Assembly (NCBI RefSeq): GCF_026236535.1
Contig: NZ_JAHTMW010000006.1
Location: 62,001-126,000 of the forward strand
DNA length: 64,000 bases
Source of the DNA: Streptomyces sp. SKN60
GTDB taxonomy: Bacteria > Actinomycetota > Actinomycetes > Streptomycetales > Streptomycetaceae
Reading direction: 5' to 3'
Within the stretch, counting starts at the first letter, position 1; each line of letters starts with the position of its first letter. The translations under genes and the position numbers were made by a program. Shown here piece after piece: positions 10,994 through 19,029 of the stretch. The notes beneath the pieces were generated by a model. The model did not search any database. It had not been told where the DNA came from and saw nothing but the letters and a program-made list of their open reading frames with translations.

Positions 10994-11293
10994 TCAGGTC
11001 AGGTCGAACTCTCCGTCACGCGCGTTCACCACGAAGGCGCGCCACTCGGCCGGGCTGAACACGACCGACGGGCCCCCGGGTGTCCGTCCGTTGCGCATCG
11101 CGATGAAGCCCTCCACGAACGCGATCTGGACGTCGCCCACGCCGCGGCTGCCGGAGCGCCAGTCCGCCCCCGCCAGGTCGAGGTCCGGCGCGTCCCGCCC
11201 GGTGAGGCCGTGCTGGGTCGGGCCGTTCCGGGTGAGGCCGTGCTGGGTGAGGCCTTGCTGGCTGATGGGGCCGGTGATGGTGCTGTCCGCCAC
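10994..11293 (-). CDS. DUF397 domain protein, orphan
   Basis: This is a 99-residue protein. The C-terminal ~60 residues carry the DUF397 signature (DLAGADWRSGSRG, VQIAFVEGFIAMR, VVFSPAEWRAFVVNARDGEFD). In Streptomyces these small proteins normally sit next to an XRE-family regulator and act with it as a BldB-like or antitoxin-like partner. Here no XRE gene is adjacent. The N-terminus contains degenerate QGLTQHGLTRNGPTQHGLTG repeats caused by a DNA tandem repeat (11201-11261), so the native start may lie downstream. Confidence 0.85.
   Translation of the reverse strand: MADSTITGPISQQGLTQHGLTRNGPTQHGLTGRDAPDLDLAGADWRSGSRGVGDVQIAFVEGFIAMRNGRTPGGPSVVFSPAEWRAFVVNARDGEFDLT
11201..11261. repeat. Imperfect tandem repeat inside the DUF397 gene
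   Basis: GGTGAGGCCGTGCTGGGT occurs exactly at 11201-11218 and 11231-11248 (30-nt period), followed by a decayed copy from 11247. It encodes the repeated QHGLT peptide at the N-terminus of the DUF397 protein. Confidence 0.8.
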
Positions 11294-11380
11294 GTCCGTG
11301 CTCCTCTCGCGACGCCCGCGTCACGCTCTGCGGCTGGGCCGGGCCTCAGCGTAGCGACCGGCCCGGACCGCCGACACCCC

Positions 11381-12547
11381 TCAGACGGCGGGCGGCCGGT
11401 CGCCGACCAGCCACATGGCGAAGAACTGCGCGCCCCCGCCGTACGCGTGGCCGAGCGCCGTGCGCGCCCCCTCGACCTGGTGTTCGCCCGCCCGGCCGCG
11501 TACCTGCAGGGCGGCCTCGGCGAAGCGGATCATGCCGGAGGCGCCGATGGGGTTGGTGGAGAGCACGCCGCCGGAGGGGTTCACGGGCAGGTCGCCGTCG
11601 AGTTCGGTGACCCCGGCCTCGGTGAGCTTCCAGCCCTCGCCCTCCTCCGCGAAGCCCAGGTTCTCCAGCCACATCGGCTCGTACCAGGAGAACGGCACGT
11701 ACATCTCGACGGCGTCGATCTGGCGGCGGGGGTCGGTGATCCCGGCCTGCCGGTAGACGTCGGCGGCGCAGTCCCGGCCGGCCCGCGGGGAGACGAAGTC
11801 CTTGCCGGCGAAGAGCGTCGGCTCGCTGCGCATGGCGCCGCCGAGCAGCCAGGCCGGCGGATGGGGCGAACGGGCCGCGCCGGTCCGGTCGGTGAGGATC
11901 ATGGCGCAGGCGCCGTCGGAGGACGGGCAGGTCTCGGAGTAGCGGATCGGGTCCCACAGCATCGGGGACGCCTGCACCTTCTCCAGGGTGAGGTCGTGCT
12001 CGTGGAGATGGGCGTACGGGTTCTTCAGCGCGTTGCGGCGGTCCTTGTACGCGACGAGGGAGCCGATCGTGTCGGGGGCGCCGGTGCGGCGCATGTAGGC
12101 ACGCACGTGCGGGGCGAAGAAGCCGCCCGCGCCGGCGAGCAGCGGCTGCTGGAAGGGCACGGGCAGCGACAGGCCCCACATGGCGTTGGACTCGGACTGC
12201 TTCTCGAAGGCGAGGGTGAGGACGGTGCGGTGCACCCGGGCGGCGACCAGGTTGGCGGCGACCAGGGCGGTGGATCCGCCGACCGAACCGGCGGTGTGGA
12301 CCCGGAGCATGGGCTTGCCGACCGCGCCGAGCGCGTCGGCGAGGTACAGCTCCGGCATCATGACGCCCTCGAAGAAGTCGGGGGCCTTGCCGATGACGAC
12401 GGCGTCGATGTCCGCCCAGCTCAGTCCGGCGTCCGCGAGGGCCCGCTGGGCGGCCTCGCGGACCAGCCCGGCGAGGGAGACGTCGTGGCGGGCGGCGACG
12501 TGCTTGGTCTGGCCGATGCCGACGACGGCGACGGGTTCCTCAGACAC
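11381..12547 (-). CDS. Thiolase-fold lipid-transfer (Ltp/SCP-x-like) protein lacking the nucleophilic Cys
   Basis: This 388-residue protein has a thiolase-superfamily fold: VVGIGQTKHVA at the N-terminus, ADIDAVVIGK, a VHTAGSVGGSTAL segment where true thiolases have Cys-x-S-G, VNPSGGVLSTNP, and GHAYGGGAQFFAMW near the end. Loss of the cysteine and presence of Tyr in the C-terminal motif fit the Ltp2-type steroid side-chain retro-aldolases rather than a thiolase. It starts at a GTG (12547) overlapping the stop of the upstream thiolase-like gene by 8 nt, so the two are translationally coupled and probably form a heteromer with the double-DUF35 protein. The substrate is inferred from family context only. 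Confidence 0.8.
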   Translation of the reverse strand: MSEEPVAVVGIGQTKHVAARHDVSLAGLVREAAQRALADAGLSWADIDAVVIGKAPDFFEGVMMPELYLADALGAVGKPMLRVHTAGSVGGSTALVAANLVAARVHRTVLTLAFEKQSESNAMWGLSLPVPFQQPLLAGAGGFFAPHVRAYMRRTGAPDTIGSLVAYKDRRNALKNPYAHLHEHDLTLEKVQASPMLWDPIRYSETCPSSDGACAMILTDRTGAARSPHPPAWLLGGAMRSEPTLFAGKDFVSPRAGRDCAADVYRQAGITDPRRQIDAVEMYVPFSWYEPMWLENLGFAEEGEGWKLTEAGVTELDGDLPVNPSGGVLSTNPIGASGMIRFAEAALQVRGRAGEHQVEGARTALGHAYGGGAQFFAMWLVGDRPPAV

Positions 12548-13619
12548 GGTTCTCCCCTTCCAGGACGGCGACGAGGTTCTGCTGCAGGCAGGGTCCCGAG
12601 GTGGCGTGGGCGAGGGCGCGGTCGGACTCGCCGCGGTGGATCCGGGCGGCGGCCTCGCCGAGCCGGATCAGGCCCGCGGCCATCACGGGGTTGGCGGCGA
12701 GGGCGCCGCCGGAGGGGTTGACGCGGACCTCGTCGCCGAGGCGGAGGGCCTTGCGCAGCACGACCTCCTGGGAGCTGAAGGGCGCGTGGAGCTCGGCGGT
12801 GTCGACGGGCCGGCCGGCGGCCGGGTCGAAGGCGCCGGCCCGTTCGGCGGCGAGCCGGGTGGAGGGCGAGTCGGTGAGGTCGCGGACACCGAGCGCGTGC
12901 GCCTCGATGCGGTGGTCCATGCCGGTGATCCAGGCGGGCCGGGCGCACAGTTCGCGGGCCCGGTCCCCGGCGGCCAGGATGACAGCGGCGGCGCCGTCGC
13001 CGACCGGCGGGCAGTCGCCGGTGCGCAGCGGCGCGACCTGGTACGGACCCTGCGGGCGGGCGCCGCGGAGCTGGGCGTGCGGGTTGGCGGCGGCGTCCTC
13101 GCGGCTGCGGGCGGCGATCGCGGCGAGCGCCGTCTCGTCGGTGTCGCCGGCGTCGACGAGGGCCTGGGCCTGGAGCGCGGCGAGGGCCACGGAGTCGGGC
13201 CAGAGCGGGGCGACGTAGTACGGGTCGAGCTGACGGCTGAGCACGTCGCGCACGGAGCCCGGCGAGGACTTGCCGTAGGCGTAGACGAGGGCGGTGTCGG
13301 CCTCGCCGGTGAGCAGCTTGACCCAGGCCTCGTACAGCGCCCAGGCGCCGTCCGCCTCGACGTGGGACTCGGAGATCGGCGGCCAGGCGCCGACGCCGTC
13401 GAGCGCCATGGTGAAGGAGAAGGCGCGGCCGGCGAGGTAGTCGGAGGAGCCGGAGCAGGTGAAGCCGATGTCGGAGGTCTTGAGGCCGGTCTGCCGCAGC
13501 ACGTCGTGGAGGACCGGCATGAGCATCTCGACCTCGGAGAGGTCGTCGGTGCGCCGGGTGTGGTCGGTCTGGGCGAAGGCGACGATCGCCACCTCCCGGC
13601 TCGGGCGCGCAGCGCTCAC
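12540..13619 (-). CDS. Second thiolase-fold lipid-transfer protein, Cys-less
   Basis: This 359-residue protein (MSAARPSREVAIVAFAQTD) has the thiolase superfamily layout with FTCSGSSDYLAG, SHVEADGAWALYEAW at the site where the catalytic Cys would lie (Asp instead), CPPVGDGAAAVILA, VNPSGGALAANP and a shortened LAHATSGPCLQQN end. The start is a GTG at 13619 whose GTGA overlaps the TGA of the DUF35 gene. Its divergence from the neighbouring thiolase-like protein suggests two non-identical subunits, as in other actinobacterial SCP-x pairs. Likely role: chain-shortening or retro-aldol cleavage of an acyl-CoA, together with its neighbours. The frame continues upstream through the DUF35 gene but that is a shadow. 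Confidence 0.8.
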   Translation of the reverse strand: MSAARPSREVAIVAFAQTDHTRRTDDLSEVEMLMPVLHDVLRQTGLKTSDIGFTCSGSSDYLAGRAFSFTMALDGVGAWPPISESHVEADGAWALYEAWVKLLTGEADTALVYAYGKSSPGSVRDVLSRQLDPYYVAPLWPDSVALAALQAQALVDAGDTDETALAAIAARSREDAAANPHAQLRGARPQGPYQVAPLRTGDCPPVGDGAAAVILAAGDRARELCARPAWITGMDHRIEAHALGVRDLTDSPSTRLAAERAGAFDPAAGRPVDTAELHAPFSSQEVVLRKALRLGDEVRVNPSGGALAANPVMAAGLIRLGEAAARIHRGESDRALAHATSGPCLQQNLVAVLEGENRV

Positions 13620-14578
13620 AGCAGCTCCTTGTACGTGTCGTAGTCGGCGTCCGGCTCGCCGCTGGGCCGGTAGTGGTCGGGGTAGCGGCCGCCCTCGGTC
13701 CACACGGGTTCGACCCGCATGCCCATCCGGACCTGGTCGTACGGGATGCCGCCGATCCGCCCGTGCAGGGCGAGGCCGGCGCCGTCCAGGGCGATGTGGG
13801 CGTAGACGTACGGCACCTCGATGTCGAGGTGGCGCGCCTTGATGTTGACGATGCAGAAGGTGGTGACCGTGCCGCGCGGCCCGACCTCGACGCGCTCGGT
13901 GGTGGCGACCCCGCAGGTGGGGCAGGCGCCGCGGGGCGGCACGTACACCTTGGCGCAGGAGGGGCAGCGTTCGCCGACGGTACGGCGCTCGGCGAGCGAC
14001 CGCAGCCAGGCGGTCTGGGCGCGGCCGGGGGTGTAGTCGTAGTCCAGCCGGGCGGGGGTGACGATGCCGGTGACGGGGTCGCCGAACACGCCGTCGTGCG
14101 GGCGGGGTCGGGGCTCCGGCGGGGCGCCCTCGTACGGCTCGAAGCAGGCGATGTCCGTGATGGCGCCCTCGCGCTCGGCGGCCCACCGGATCCGCACCCG
14201 CATCCCGGTGCGGACGGCCTCGGGGCCGGGCACGGCGAGGACGTGCAGCAGCGCGGTGTCGGCGCCGTCGGGGCGGACGAGGACCCAGGCGAAGGGGGTG
14301 GCGAGCGGCTGGCCGGGGCGCGGCTCGGGGTTCCAGGCCCAGGTGGTGACGGTGCCGGTGTCGCCGAGGGCGACGAGTTCGCGCAGTTCGGCGGCGGTCT
14401 CGGGGTCGTACTCGACGGGCGGCACGAGGATCCGTCCGGCCTCGGTGCGCACACCGAGGAGGGTGCGTTCGCGCAGTCCGGTGAGGAAGGCGGACTGGAC
14501 GGGGCCGAGGGAGCGGGTGAAGGGGAACTCGACGACGAGGGGGGCGCGGAGCGCCTCCGGCGGTGGGGTGACGGTCAT
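13616..14578 (-). CDS. Double DUF35 OB-fold acyl-CoA-binding protein (ChsH2-like DUF35 module)
   Basis: This 320-residue protein contains two DUF35-type OB folds. The C-terminal copy (about 190-310) has an intact zinc ribbon, CPSCAKVYVPPRGACPTCG, followed by the OB strand pattern GTVTTFCIVNI and GMRVEPVW. The N-terminal copy (about 25-160) keeps GTVTTWAWNPEP and TGMRVRIRW but has lost all four ribbon cysteines. DUF35 proteins act as scaffolds for thiolase-like enzymes; ChsH2 of mycobacterial cholesterol degradation carries such a module and pairs with Ltp2. Gene order DUF35-thiolase-thiolase with 4- and 8-nt overlaps indicates one complex. The start is ATG at 14578. Confidence 0.82.
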   Translation of the reverse strand: MTVTPPPEALRAPLVVEFPFTRSLGPVQSAFLTGLRERTLLGVRTEAGRILVPPVEYDPETAAELRELVALGDTGTVTTWAWNPEPRPGQPLATPFAWVLVRPDGADTALLHVLAVPGPEAVRTGMRVRIRWAAEREGAITDIACFEPYEGAPPEPRPRPHDGVFGDPVTGIVTPARLDYDYTPGRAQTAWLRSLAERRTVGERCPSCAKVYVPPRGACPTCGVATTERVEVGPRGTVTTFCIVNIKARHLDIEVPYVYAHIALDGAGLALHGRIGGIPYDQVRMGMRVEPVWTEGGRYPDHYRPSGEPDADYDTYKELL

Positions 14579-14649
14579 GGGCGGTCTCCTTGGGTGGGTG
14601 GGAGTGCGGGGTGCGGGTGGGGCGCCTGCGGCGGGCTGTCCCCCACCCC

Positions 14650-14704
14650 GCCCCTTCCCGAAACCGGGGGCTCTGCCCCCGCGCCTCGAACGCCGGCGGG
14701 GCTG
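14650..14704. repeat. Streptomyces-type intergenic hairpin repeat
   Basis: The block GCCCCTTCCCGAAACC, then a perfect hairpin CGGGGGC-TCT-GCCCCCG (14665-14681), then GCGCCTCGAACGCCGGCGGG, resembles an element I recall as dispersed between genes in many Streptomyces genomes. It lies between the crotonase stop (14732) and the DUF35 start (14578), both minus, and may act as a processing site or terminator. Confidence 0.6.
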
Positions 14705-14731
14705 GACTTCTGCGGCAAGGGGCGGGGCTGG

Positions 14732-15553
14732 TCACTCCCGGCGGTACACCGGCGCACGCTTCTCCGCGAAGGCCGTGGCGCCCTCCTTCGCGTCCGCCGT
14801 CGCGAAGATCGGCCAGCCCCGCTCCAACTCCGCCGCGAGGCCGTCCTCCTCCGTCATCTCGGCCGTCTCGTAGACCGACGCCTTCACCGCCTCCACCGCC
14901 AGCGGCCCGCACGCATTGATCCGCTCGGCGATCTCAAGGGCCGCGTCCAGCGCCGTGCCGTCCGGCACGACGTGCCCGATCAGCCCGATCCCGGCCGCTT
15001 CCTCCGCGGTGTACGGGCGGCCGGTGAGGAGCATTTCGAGGGCGTGGGTGCGGGGGATCTGGCGGGGCAGGCGGACGGTGGAGCCGCCGATCGGGAAGAG
15101 GCCGCGGCGGACCTCGAAGAGGCCGAAGGTGGCGGAGGCGCCGGCCACTCGGATGTCGGTGCCCTGGAGGATCTCGGTGCCGCCGGCCACGCAGTGGCCC
15201 TCGACGGCGGCGATGACCGGTTTGCGCGGGCGGTGGTGGCGCAGCATGGCCTTCCAGTGCAGGTCGGGGTCGGCCTTCATGCGGTCCCGGTAGCGGTCGC
15301 CGCCCGCCATGCCGTCCCCGGCGAGCGCCTTGAGGTCCATGCCGGCGCAGAACGAGCCGCCGGCGCCGGTGAGGACGACGGAGCGGACGGTGTCATCGGC
15401 GTCGGCGGCGAGCCAGCCGTCGTGGAGGCCGACCAGCATCGGCAGCGAGAGCGCGTTCTTCGCCTCGGGCCGGTTGAGGGTGAGGACGAGTGTGGCGCCC
15501 TCGCGCCGCACGGTGAGGTGCTCGGTTCCGCGGTGTTCGGTGCCGCCGCTCAT
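14732..15553 (-). CDS. Crotonase-family enoyl-CoA hydratase/isomerase
   Basis: This 273-residue protein has the crotonase core: VLTLNRPEAKNALS, the oxyanion-hole GSFCAGMDLKAL segment, and the second oxyanion region VEGHCVAGGTEILQGTDIRVAG, with Glu at the usual hydratase position. It is expected to hydrate or isomerise an enoyl-CoA. The start ATG at 15553 has GGGAGA 7 nt upstream; the longer frame to 15625 would run almost to the operator at 15634-15658. It diverges from the acyl-CoA ligase at 15734 across a palindromic operator, so both are probably co-regulated by one repressor. The downstream minus-strand DUF35-thiolase genes may be part of the same transcript, across the intergenic repeat. 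Confidence 0.88.
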   Translation of the reverse strand: MSGGTEHRGTEHLTVRREGATLVLTLNRPEAKNALSLPMLVGLHDGWLAADADDTVRSVVLTGAGGSFCAGMDLKALAGDGMAGGDRYRDRMKADPDLHWKAMLRHHRPRKPVIAAVEGHCVAGGTEILQGTDIRVAGASATFGLFEVRRGLFPIGGSTVRLPRQIPRTHALEMLLTGRPYTAEEAAGIGLIGHVVPDGTALDAALEIAERINACGPLAVEAVKASVYETAEMTEEDGLAAELERGWPIFATADAKEGATAFAEKRAPVYRRE

Positions 15554-15633
15554 GGATGTCTCCCGTCGTCGCCCGTCATCGCCCGTCGGCATTTCTGGAA
15601 CAGGTTGCAGGAGTCGCGAGGCCACTTCAATAG

Positions 15634-15658
15634 TTTTCTGACACCTAGTCAGATTCTT
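15634..15658. promoter_or_regulatory. Palindromic operator copy 1 (TCTGA-N7-TCAGA)
   Basis: The core TCTGACACCTAGTCAGA (15637-15653) has perfect 6-bp arms and is flanked by TTT on the left and TTCTT on the right. It lies midway between the divergent crotonase (start 15553) and acyl-CoA ligase (start 15734) genes. The same arms, spacing and flanks recur at 34756-34780. Best explained as a repressor site, probably of a TetR-family regulator encoded outside this window. Confidence 0.7.
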
Positions 15659-15733
15659 CTGCGCGGGCTCTTCCCACCTCCGCCCATCGGCGCTCTAATG
15701 ACGGTCCCCGGCGGGCCAGGATCAGGAGGAACG

Positions 15734-17380
15734 GTGGAGTACAACCTTGCCGACCTGTTCGAATCGGTCGTCGACGTGGTCCCGGACCGCGAGGCGCTGG
15801 TGTACGTCGACCACCCCGGCACCGGAGCGGAGCGCCGGCTGACCTATGCCGAGCTGGACGCCGCCGCCAACCGGCTGGCCCACCATCTGATCGACGCAGG
15901 CCTGAAGCCCGGCGAGCACCTCGGCCTCCATCTGTACAACGGCGTCGAATACCTGCAGACCGTGCTCGCCTGCCTCAAGGCACGGCTGGTGCCGGTCAAT
16001 GTCAACTACCGGTACGTGGAAGAGGAGTTGGTCTACCTCTACCGCGACGCCGATCTGGCCGCGCTCGTCTTCGACGCCGAGTTCACGGCGCGCGTCGCGG
16101 GCGCCCTGCCGCAGACGGAGAAGCTGCGGCACCTCGTGCGGGTGGGGACCCTGCCCGAGGACGCGCCCGAGGACGCGCCCGAGGACGCGCCCTCCCTCGG
16201 CTGCGTGGAGTTCACGGCGGCCGAGGCGGCCGGATCAGCGGAGCGGGGCTTCGCGCCGCGCTCGCCCGACGACCTCTTCATCATCTACACCGGCGGCACC
16301 ACCGGCATGCCGAAGGGGGTGATGTGGCGTCAGGAGGACCTGTTCTTCGCGGGCCTGTTCGGCGGGGACCCGAGCGGCGAGCCGGTGAAGCGGCCCGAGG
16401 AGCTGGCCGAGCGGGTCGCGGCCGGCGGGGCGGGGATCACCTTCTTCCCCACTCCCCCGCTGATGCACGGCACGTCCACGCTCACCTCGTTCATCGCCTT
16501 CGACTACGGGCAGCGGGTGGTCATCCACCGCAAGTACGTGCCCGAGGAGGTGCTGCGCACCATCGAGAAGGAGAAGGTGTCCAGCGTCTCCCTGGTCGGC
16601 GACGCGATGCTCCGGCCGCTGGTCGACGCGCTGCACGGGCCGCTGAAGGGCACCGATCTGTCCTCGCTGTTCAGCCTGTCGTCCTCCGGCGCGATCATGT
16701 CGGACACGGTGCGCGACGAGTTCCGGGCGCTCGCGCCGAACGTGCTCCTGCTCAACAACTTCGGTTCTTCCGAGTCCGGTTCGAACGGGCGGGCCACCGA
16801 CGACTCCGGCCCCGACAAGGGCTTCCGGCTGGTCGTCAACGAGCGCACCCAGGTGGTCGACCCGGCCACCCACGAGCCGGTGCCGGTCGGCGAGGTCGGC
16901 CGGCTCGCGCAGCGCGGGCACGTGCCGCTCGGCTACTACAACGACCCGGTGAAGACCGCCGAGACCTTCTTCCGGAAGGGCGCCGAACGCTGGGTGCTGC
17001 TCGGCGACATGGCCACCGTCGACGAGGAGGGCATCGTCACCGTCCTCGGCCGCGGCTCGCAGTGCATCAACACCGGCGGCGAGAAGGTCTATCCGGAGGA
17101 GGTCGAGCAGGCACTCAAGTCCCATCCGGACGTGTACGACGCGCTGGTCGCCGGAGTGCCCGACGCGAAGTGGGGCAACCATGTGGCCGCCGTCGTCCAG
17201 CTCCGCGACGGGGCCGCGCCGCTCGACCTGACGGCCGTCCAGGACCACTGCCGCACCCGGCTCGCCGGATACAAGGTGCCGCGCCAGCTGGTGCTCACCG
17301 ACACCATCCAGCGCTCCCCCAGCGGCAAGGCCGACTACCGCTGGGCCCGTTCGGTGGCGGCTGAGGCGGACAGCGCCTGA
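15734..17380 (+). CDS. Acyl-CoA synthetase (AMP-binding, FadD family)
   Basis: This 548-residue ANL-superfamily ligase forms acyl-CoA through an acyl-AMP. Motifs: IYTGGTTGMPKGVMW (A3 P-loop), NNFGSSESGSNG, and the C-terminal GSQCINTGGEKVYPEEVEQAL and SPSGKADYRW with the A10 Lys. The long insertion around GDPSGEPVKRPEEL and the C-terminal set resemble the FadD3/FadD17-like steroid-ring or long-chain ligases, but the substrate is open. The start is GTG at 15734 with a strong CAGGAGGAA ribosome-binding site. A three-copy Glu-Asp-Ala-Pro repeat (16157-16192) lies in a surface loop. A hairpin follows the stop. Confidence 0.9.
   Translation: MEYNLADLFESVVDVVPDREALVYVDHPGTGAERRLTYAELDAAANRLAHHLIDAGLKPGEHLGLHLYNGVEYLQTVLACLKARLVPVNVNYRYVEEELVYLYRDADLAALVFDAEFTARVAGALPQTEKLRHLVRVGTLPEDAPEDAPEDAPSLGCVEFTAAEAAGSAERGFAPRSPDDLFIIYTGGTTGMPKGVMWRQEDLFFAGLFGGDPSGEPVKRPEELAERVAAGGAGITFFPTPPLMHGTSTLTSFIAFDYGQRVVIHRKYVPEEVLRTIEKEKVSSVSLVGDAMLRPLVDALHGPLKGTDLSSLFSLSSSGAIMSDTVRDEFRALAPNVLLLNNFGSSESGSNGRATDDSGPDKGFRLVVNERTQVVDPATHEPVPVGEVGRLAQRGHVPLGYYNDPVKTAETFFRKGAERWVLLGDMATVDEEGIVTVLGRGSQCINTGGEKVYPEEVEQALKSHPDVYDALVAGVPDAKWGNHVAAVVQLRDGAAPLDLTAVQDHCRTRLAGYKVPRQLVLTDTIQRSPSGKADYRWARSVAAEADSA
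16157..16192. repeat. Three perfect 12-bp tandem repeats in the ligase gene
   Basis: GAGGACGCGCCC is repeated three times without mismatch, encoding (Glu-Asp-Ala-Pro)3. Length variation here would be in frame, so this is a likely polymorphic loop. Confidence 0.9.
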
Positions 17381-17401
17381 CCGTCCGGCTCCGCCGGGCG
17401 G
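17381..17401. terminator. Bidirectional terminator hairpin
   Basis: CCGTCCGGC (17381-17389), loop TCC, GCCGGGCGG (17393-17401): 8 of 9 pairs. It fills the 24-nt space between the convergent acyl-CoA ligase and alpha/beta hydrolase genes. Confidence 0.6.
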
Positions 17402-17404
17402 CGG

Positions 17405-18937
17405 TCAGACCCCGAACTCCCGCAGCGCCTCCAGGAACTGCCGCGGCCGCTTCTCGTGGATCAGATGCCCGGCCTTGATGGTGACGAGCCAGGCGTCCTG
17501 GATCTCCTCCGCCATCCAGGCCAGCTGCTCCTGCGGCAGATGACTGCTCTTTCCGCCGGCCACGATCAGGGTGGGGCGGGAGATCTCGGGGAGTTCCGTG
17601 CGCCAGGCCGGGTCGGGCTCGTTCAGCTGGGCGTCGGTCGCGGCGACCACCGCCCAGTCGAAGCCGAGCGGCCCGTCCGGGCGTTCCACGAAGCCGCGCG
17701 GCGGGTCGAGCGGGAAGAAGACCGGCGTGTCCTCCAGGACGAGCCGGTCGAGCAGCTCCGTCTCGCGCTGGGCGAGGAGGTACACGGCCGCCCCGCCCAT
17801 CGAGTGGCCGACGACGGCGGGACGGACCAGGCCGAGGGCCTTCACGAAGCCGGCGAGCTCGTCGCGGAAGACGTCGAAGCCGTAGTGCCCGGGCCAGTCG
17901 CTGAGTCCGTGGCCGCGCAGGTCGAGCGCGTACACCCGCCGGTCGGCGGCGAGTCCGGCCGCGATCTCGGCCCAGTTCGTGCTGTTCTCGCCGCGGCCGT
18001 GCACCAGGACGACCGGCGGCGCGCCCTCGGGGCCGCTGACCCGGTAGGCGAGCCGGACGCCGTCGACGGTGACGGTGCGCACCTCGGGGTCGAGGAAGGC
18101 GGCGACCGGGCGGACGAAGGCGCCGGCGTCGTCGATCCACGGGTAGTGGCCGGCGCCGGGCTGTACGACGAGCTCGGCGTGCGGGAAGCAGGCGGCGAAC
18201 TCGGCGGCCCGCGCCGGGCTGGGGCCGGCGTCGTACCCGCCCGCGAGGACGAGGACGGGTGCGGTCAGCTCGCGCAGCGCGGCGCGGGTGGCCTCGGGGT
18301 CGAAGGCGCCGGGCGCGTAGAAGGCGCTCGCCGCCGCCCAGTTCATCTCGGTCGCGGCGCCCGCCGCGTGGGCGCGGGCGGCCTCGTCCCAGCGCCCGTA
18401 CCCGAACGGCATGACGATCTCCGCCTCCTCCTGCAGCGGGGTGTCCGGTCCTATGCCCTCCAGGGCGGCCCGGGCGGCCGGGTACCAGTCCTGGTCCGCG
18501 AAGACCTCGGCGGCGGTGTCCCACTCCTCGTCGGAGATCTCGATGCCGACCGCCCGCGTGCCGCCGGTGACCAGGACGAGGGAGCGGATCCGGCCGGGGT
18601 GCGCGGCGGCGTACAGGGTGGCGAGGGCGGCACCCGCCGAGTGCCCGAGCAGGTCGATCCGCTCCAGACCGAGGTGGGCGCGGAGCGCCTCCACGTCCGC
18701 GACCTGCCGGTCGCAGCGGTAGCTCGCCGGGTCGTCGGGGGTCGCGCTCGCGCCGACGCCTCGCTGGTCGGGGATGATCAGGGTGCGGTGGGCGGCAAGG
18801 CCGCCGAGGTCGCCGAGGTAGGCCGCGTCGCGCATGGGCCCGCCGGGCAGCACGACGAGGGGTTCCCCGGTGCCGAGGGTGCGGTAGGCGAGGGTGGTTC
18901 CGTCGTACGCGGTGAACTGAGGCATGGTCGTGATCAT
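17405..18937 (-). CDS. Tandem alpha/beta hydrolase fusion
   Basis: This is a 510-residue protein made of two complete alpha/beta hydrolase domains. Domain 1 (about 1-265) has oxyanion motif VLPGGP, nucleophile elbow GHSAGAA and catalytic His in GAGHYPW. Domain 2 (about 270-510) has VHGRGENS, elbow GHSMGGA and His in KAGHLIHEK. Domain 1 resembles proline iminopeptidases (the GGP oxyanion motif); domain 2 resembles C-C hydrolases and haloperoxidase-like esterases. Both triads look intact. Two starts are possible (ATG 18937 or 18925), neither with a strong ribosome-binding site. It is convergent with the acyl-CoA ligase, so cotranscription with the lipid genes is not indicated. The substrate is unknown. 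Confidence 0.82.
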   Translation of the reverse strand: MITTMPQFTAYDGTTLAYRTLGTGEPLVVLPGGPMRDAAYLGDLGGLAAHRTLIIPDQRGVGASATPDDPASYRCDRQVADVEALRAHLGLERIDLLGHSAGAALATLYAAAHPGRIRSLVLVTGGTRAVGIEISDEEWDTAAEVFADQDWYPAARAALEGIGPDTPLQEEAEIVMPFGYGRWDEAARAHAAGAATEMNWAAASAFYAPGAFDPEATRAALRELTAPVLVLAGGYDAGPSPARAAEFAACFPHAELVVQPGAGHYPWIDDAGAFVRPVAAFLDPEVRTVTVDGVRLAYRVSGPEGAPPVVLVHGRGENSTNWAEIAAGLAADRRVYALDLRGHGLSDWPGHYGFDVFRDELAGFVKALGLVRPAVVGHSMGGAAVYLLAQRETELLDRLVLEDTPVFFPLDPPRGFVERPDGPLGFDWAVVAATDAQLNEPDPAWRTELPEISRPTLIVAGGKSSHLPQEQLAWMAEEIQDAWLVTIKAGHLIHEKRPRQFLEALREFGV

Positions 18938-19029
18938 GGGCGGTGCCCGCCGGGTGCGGCAACCGGGTTTCGCTGTCGGCGCGATACGGTGGGATGTCCG
19001 CCCCCACCTGCGAAGGAAGCTCCTCCCCC

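Noticed and set aside
13673..15733. Long upstream extension of the acyl-CoA ligase frame
   Set aside because: The extension is antisense to the DUF35 and crotonase genes; the GTG at 15734 has a strong ribosome-binding site and fits the family length.
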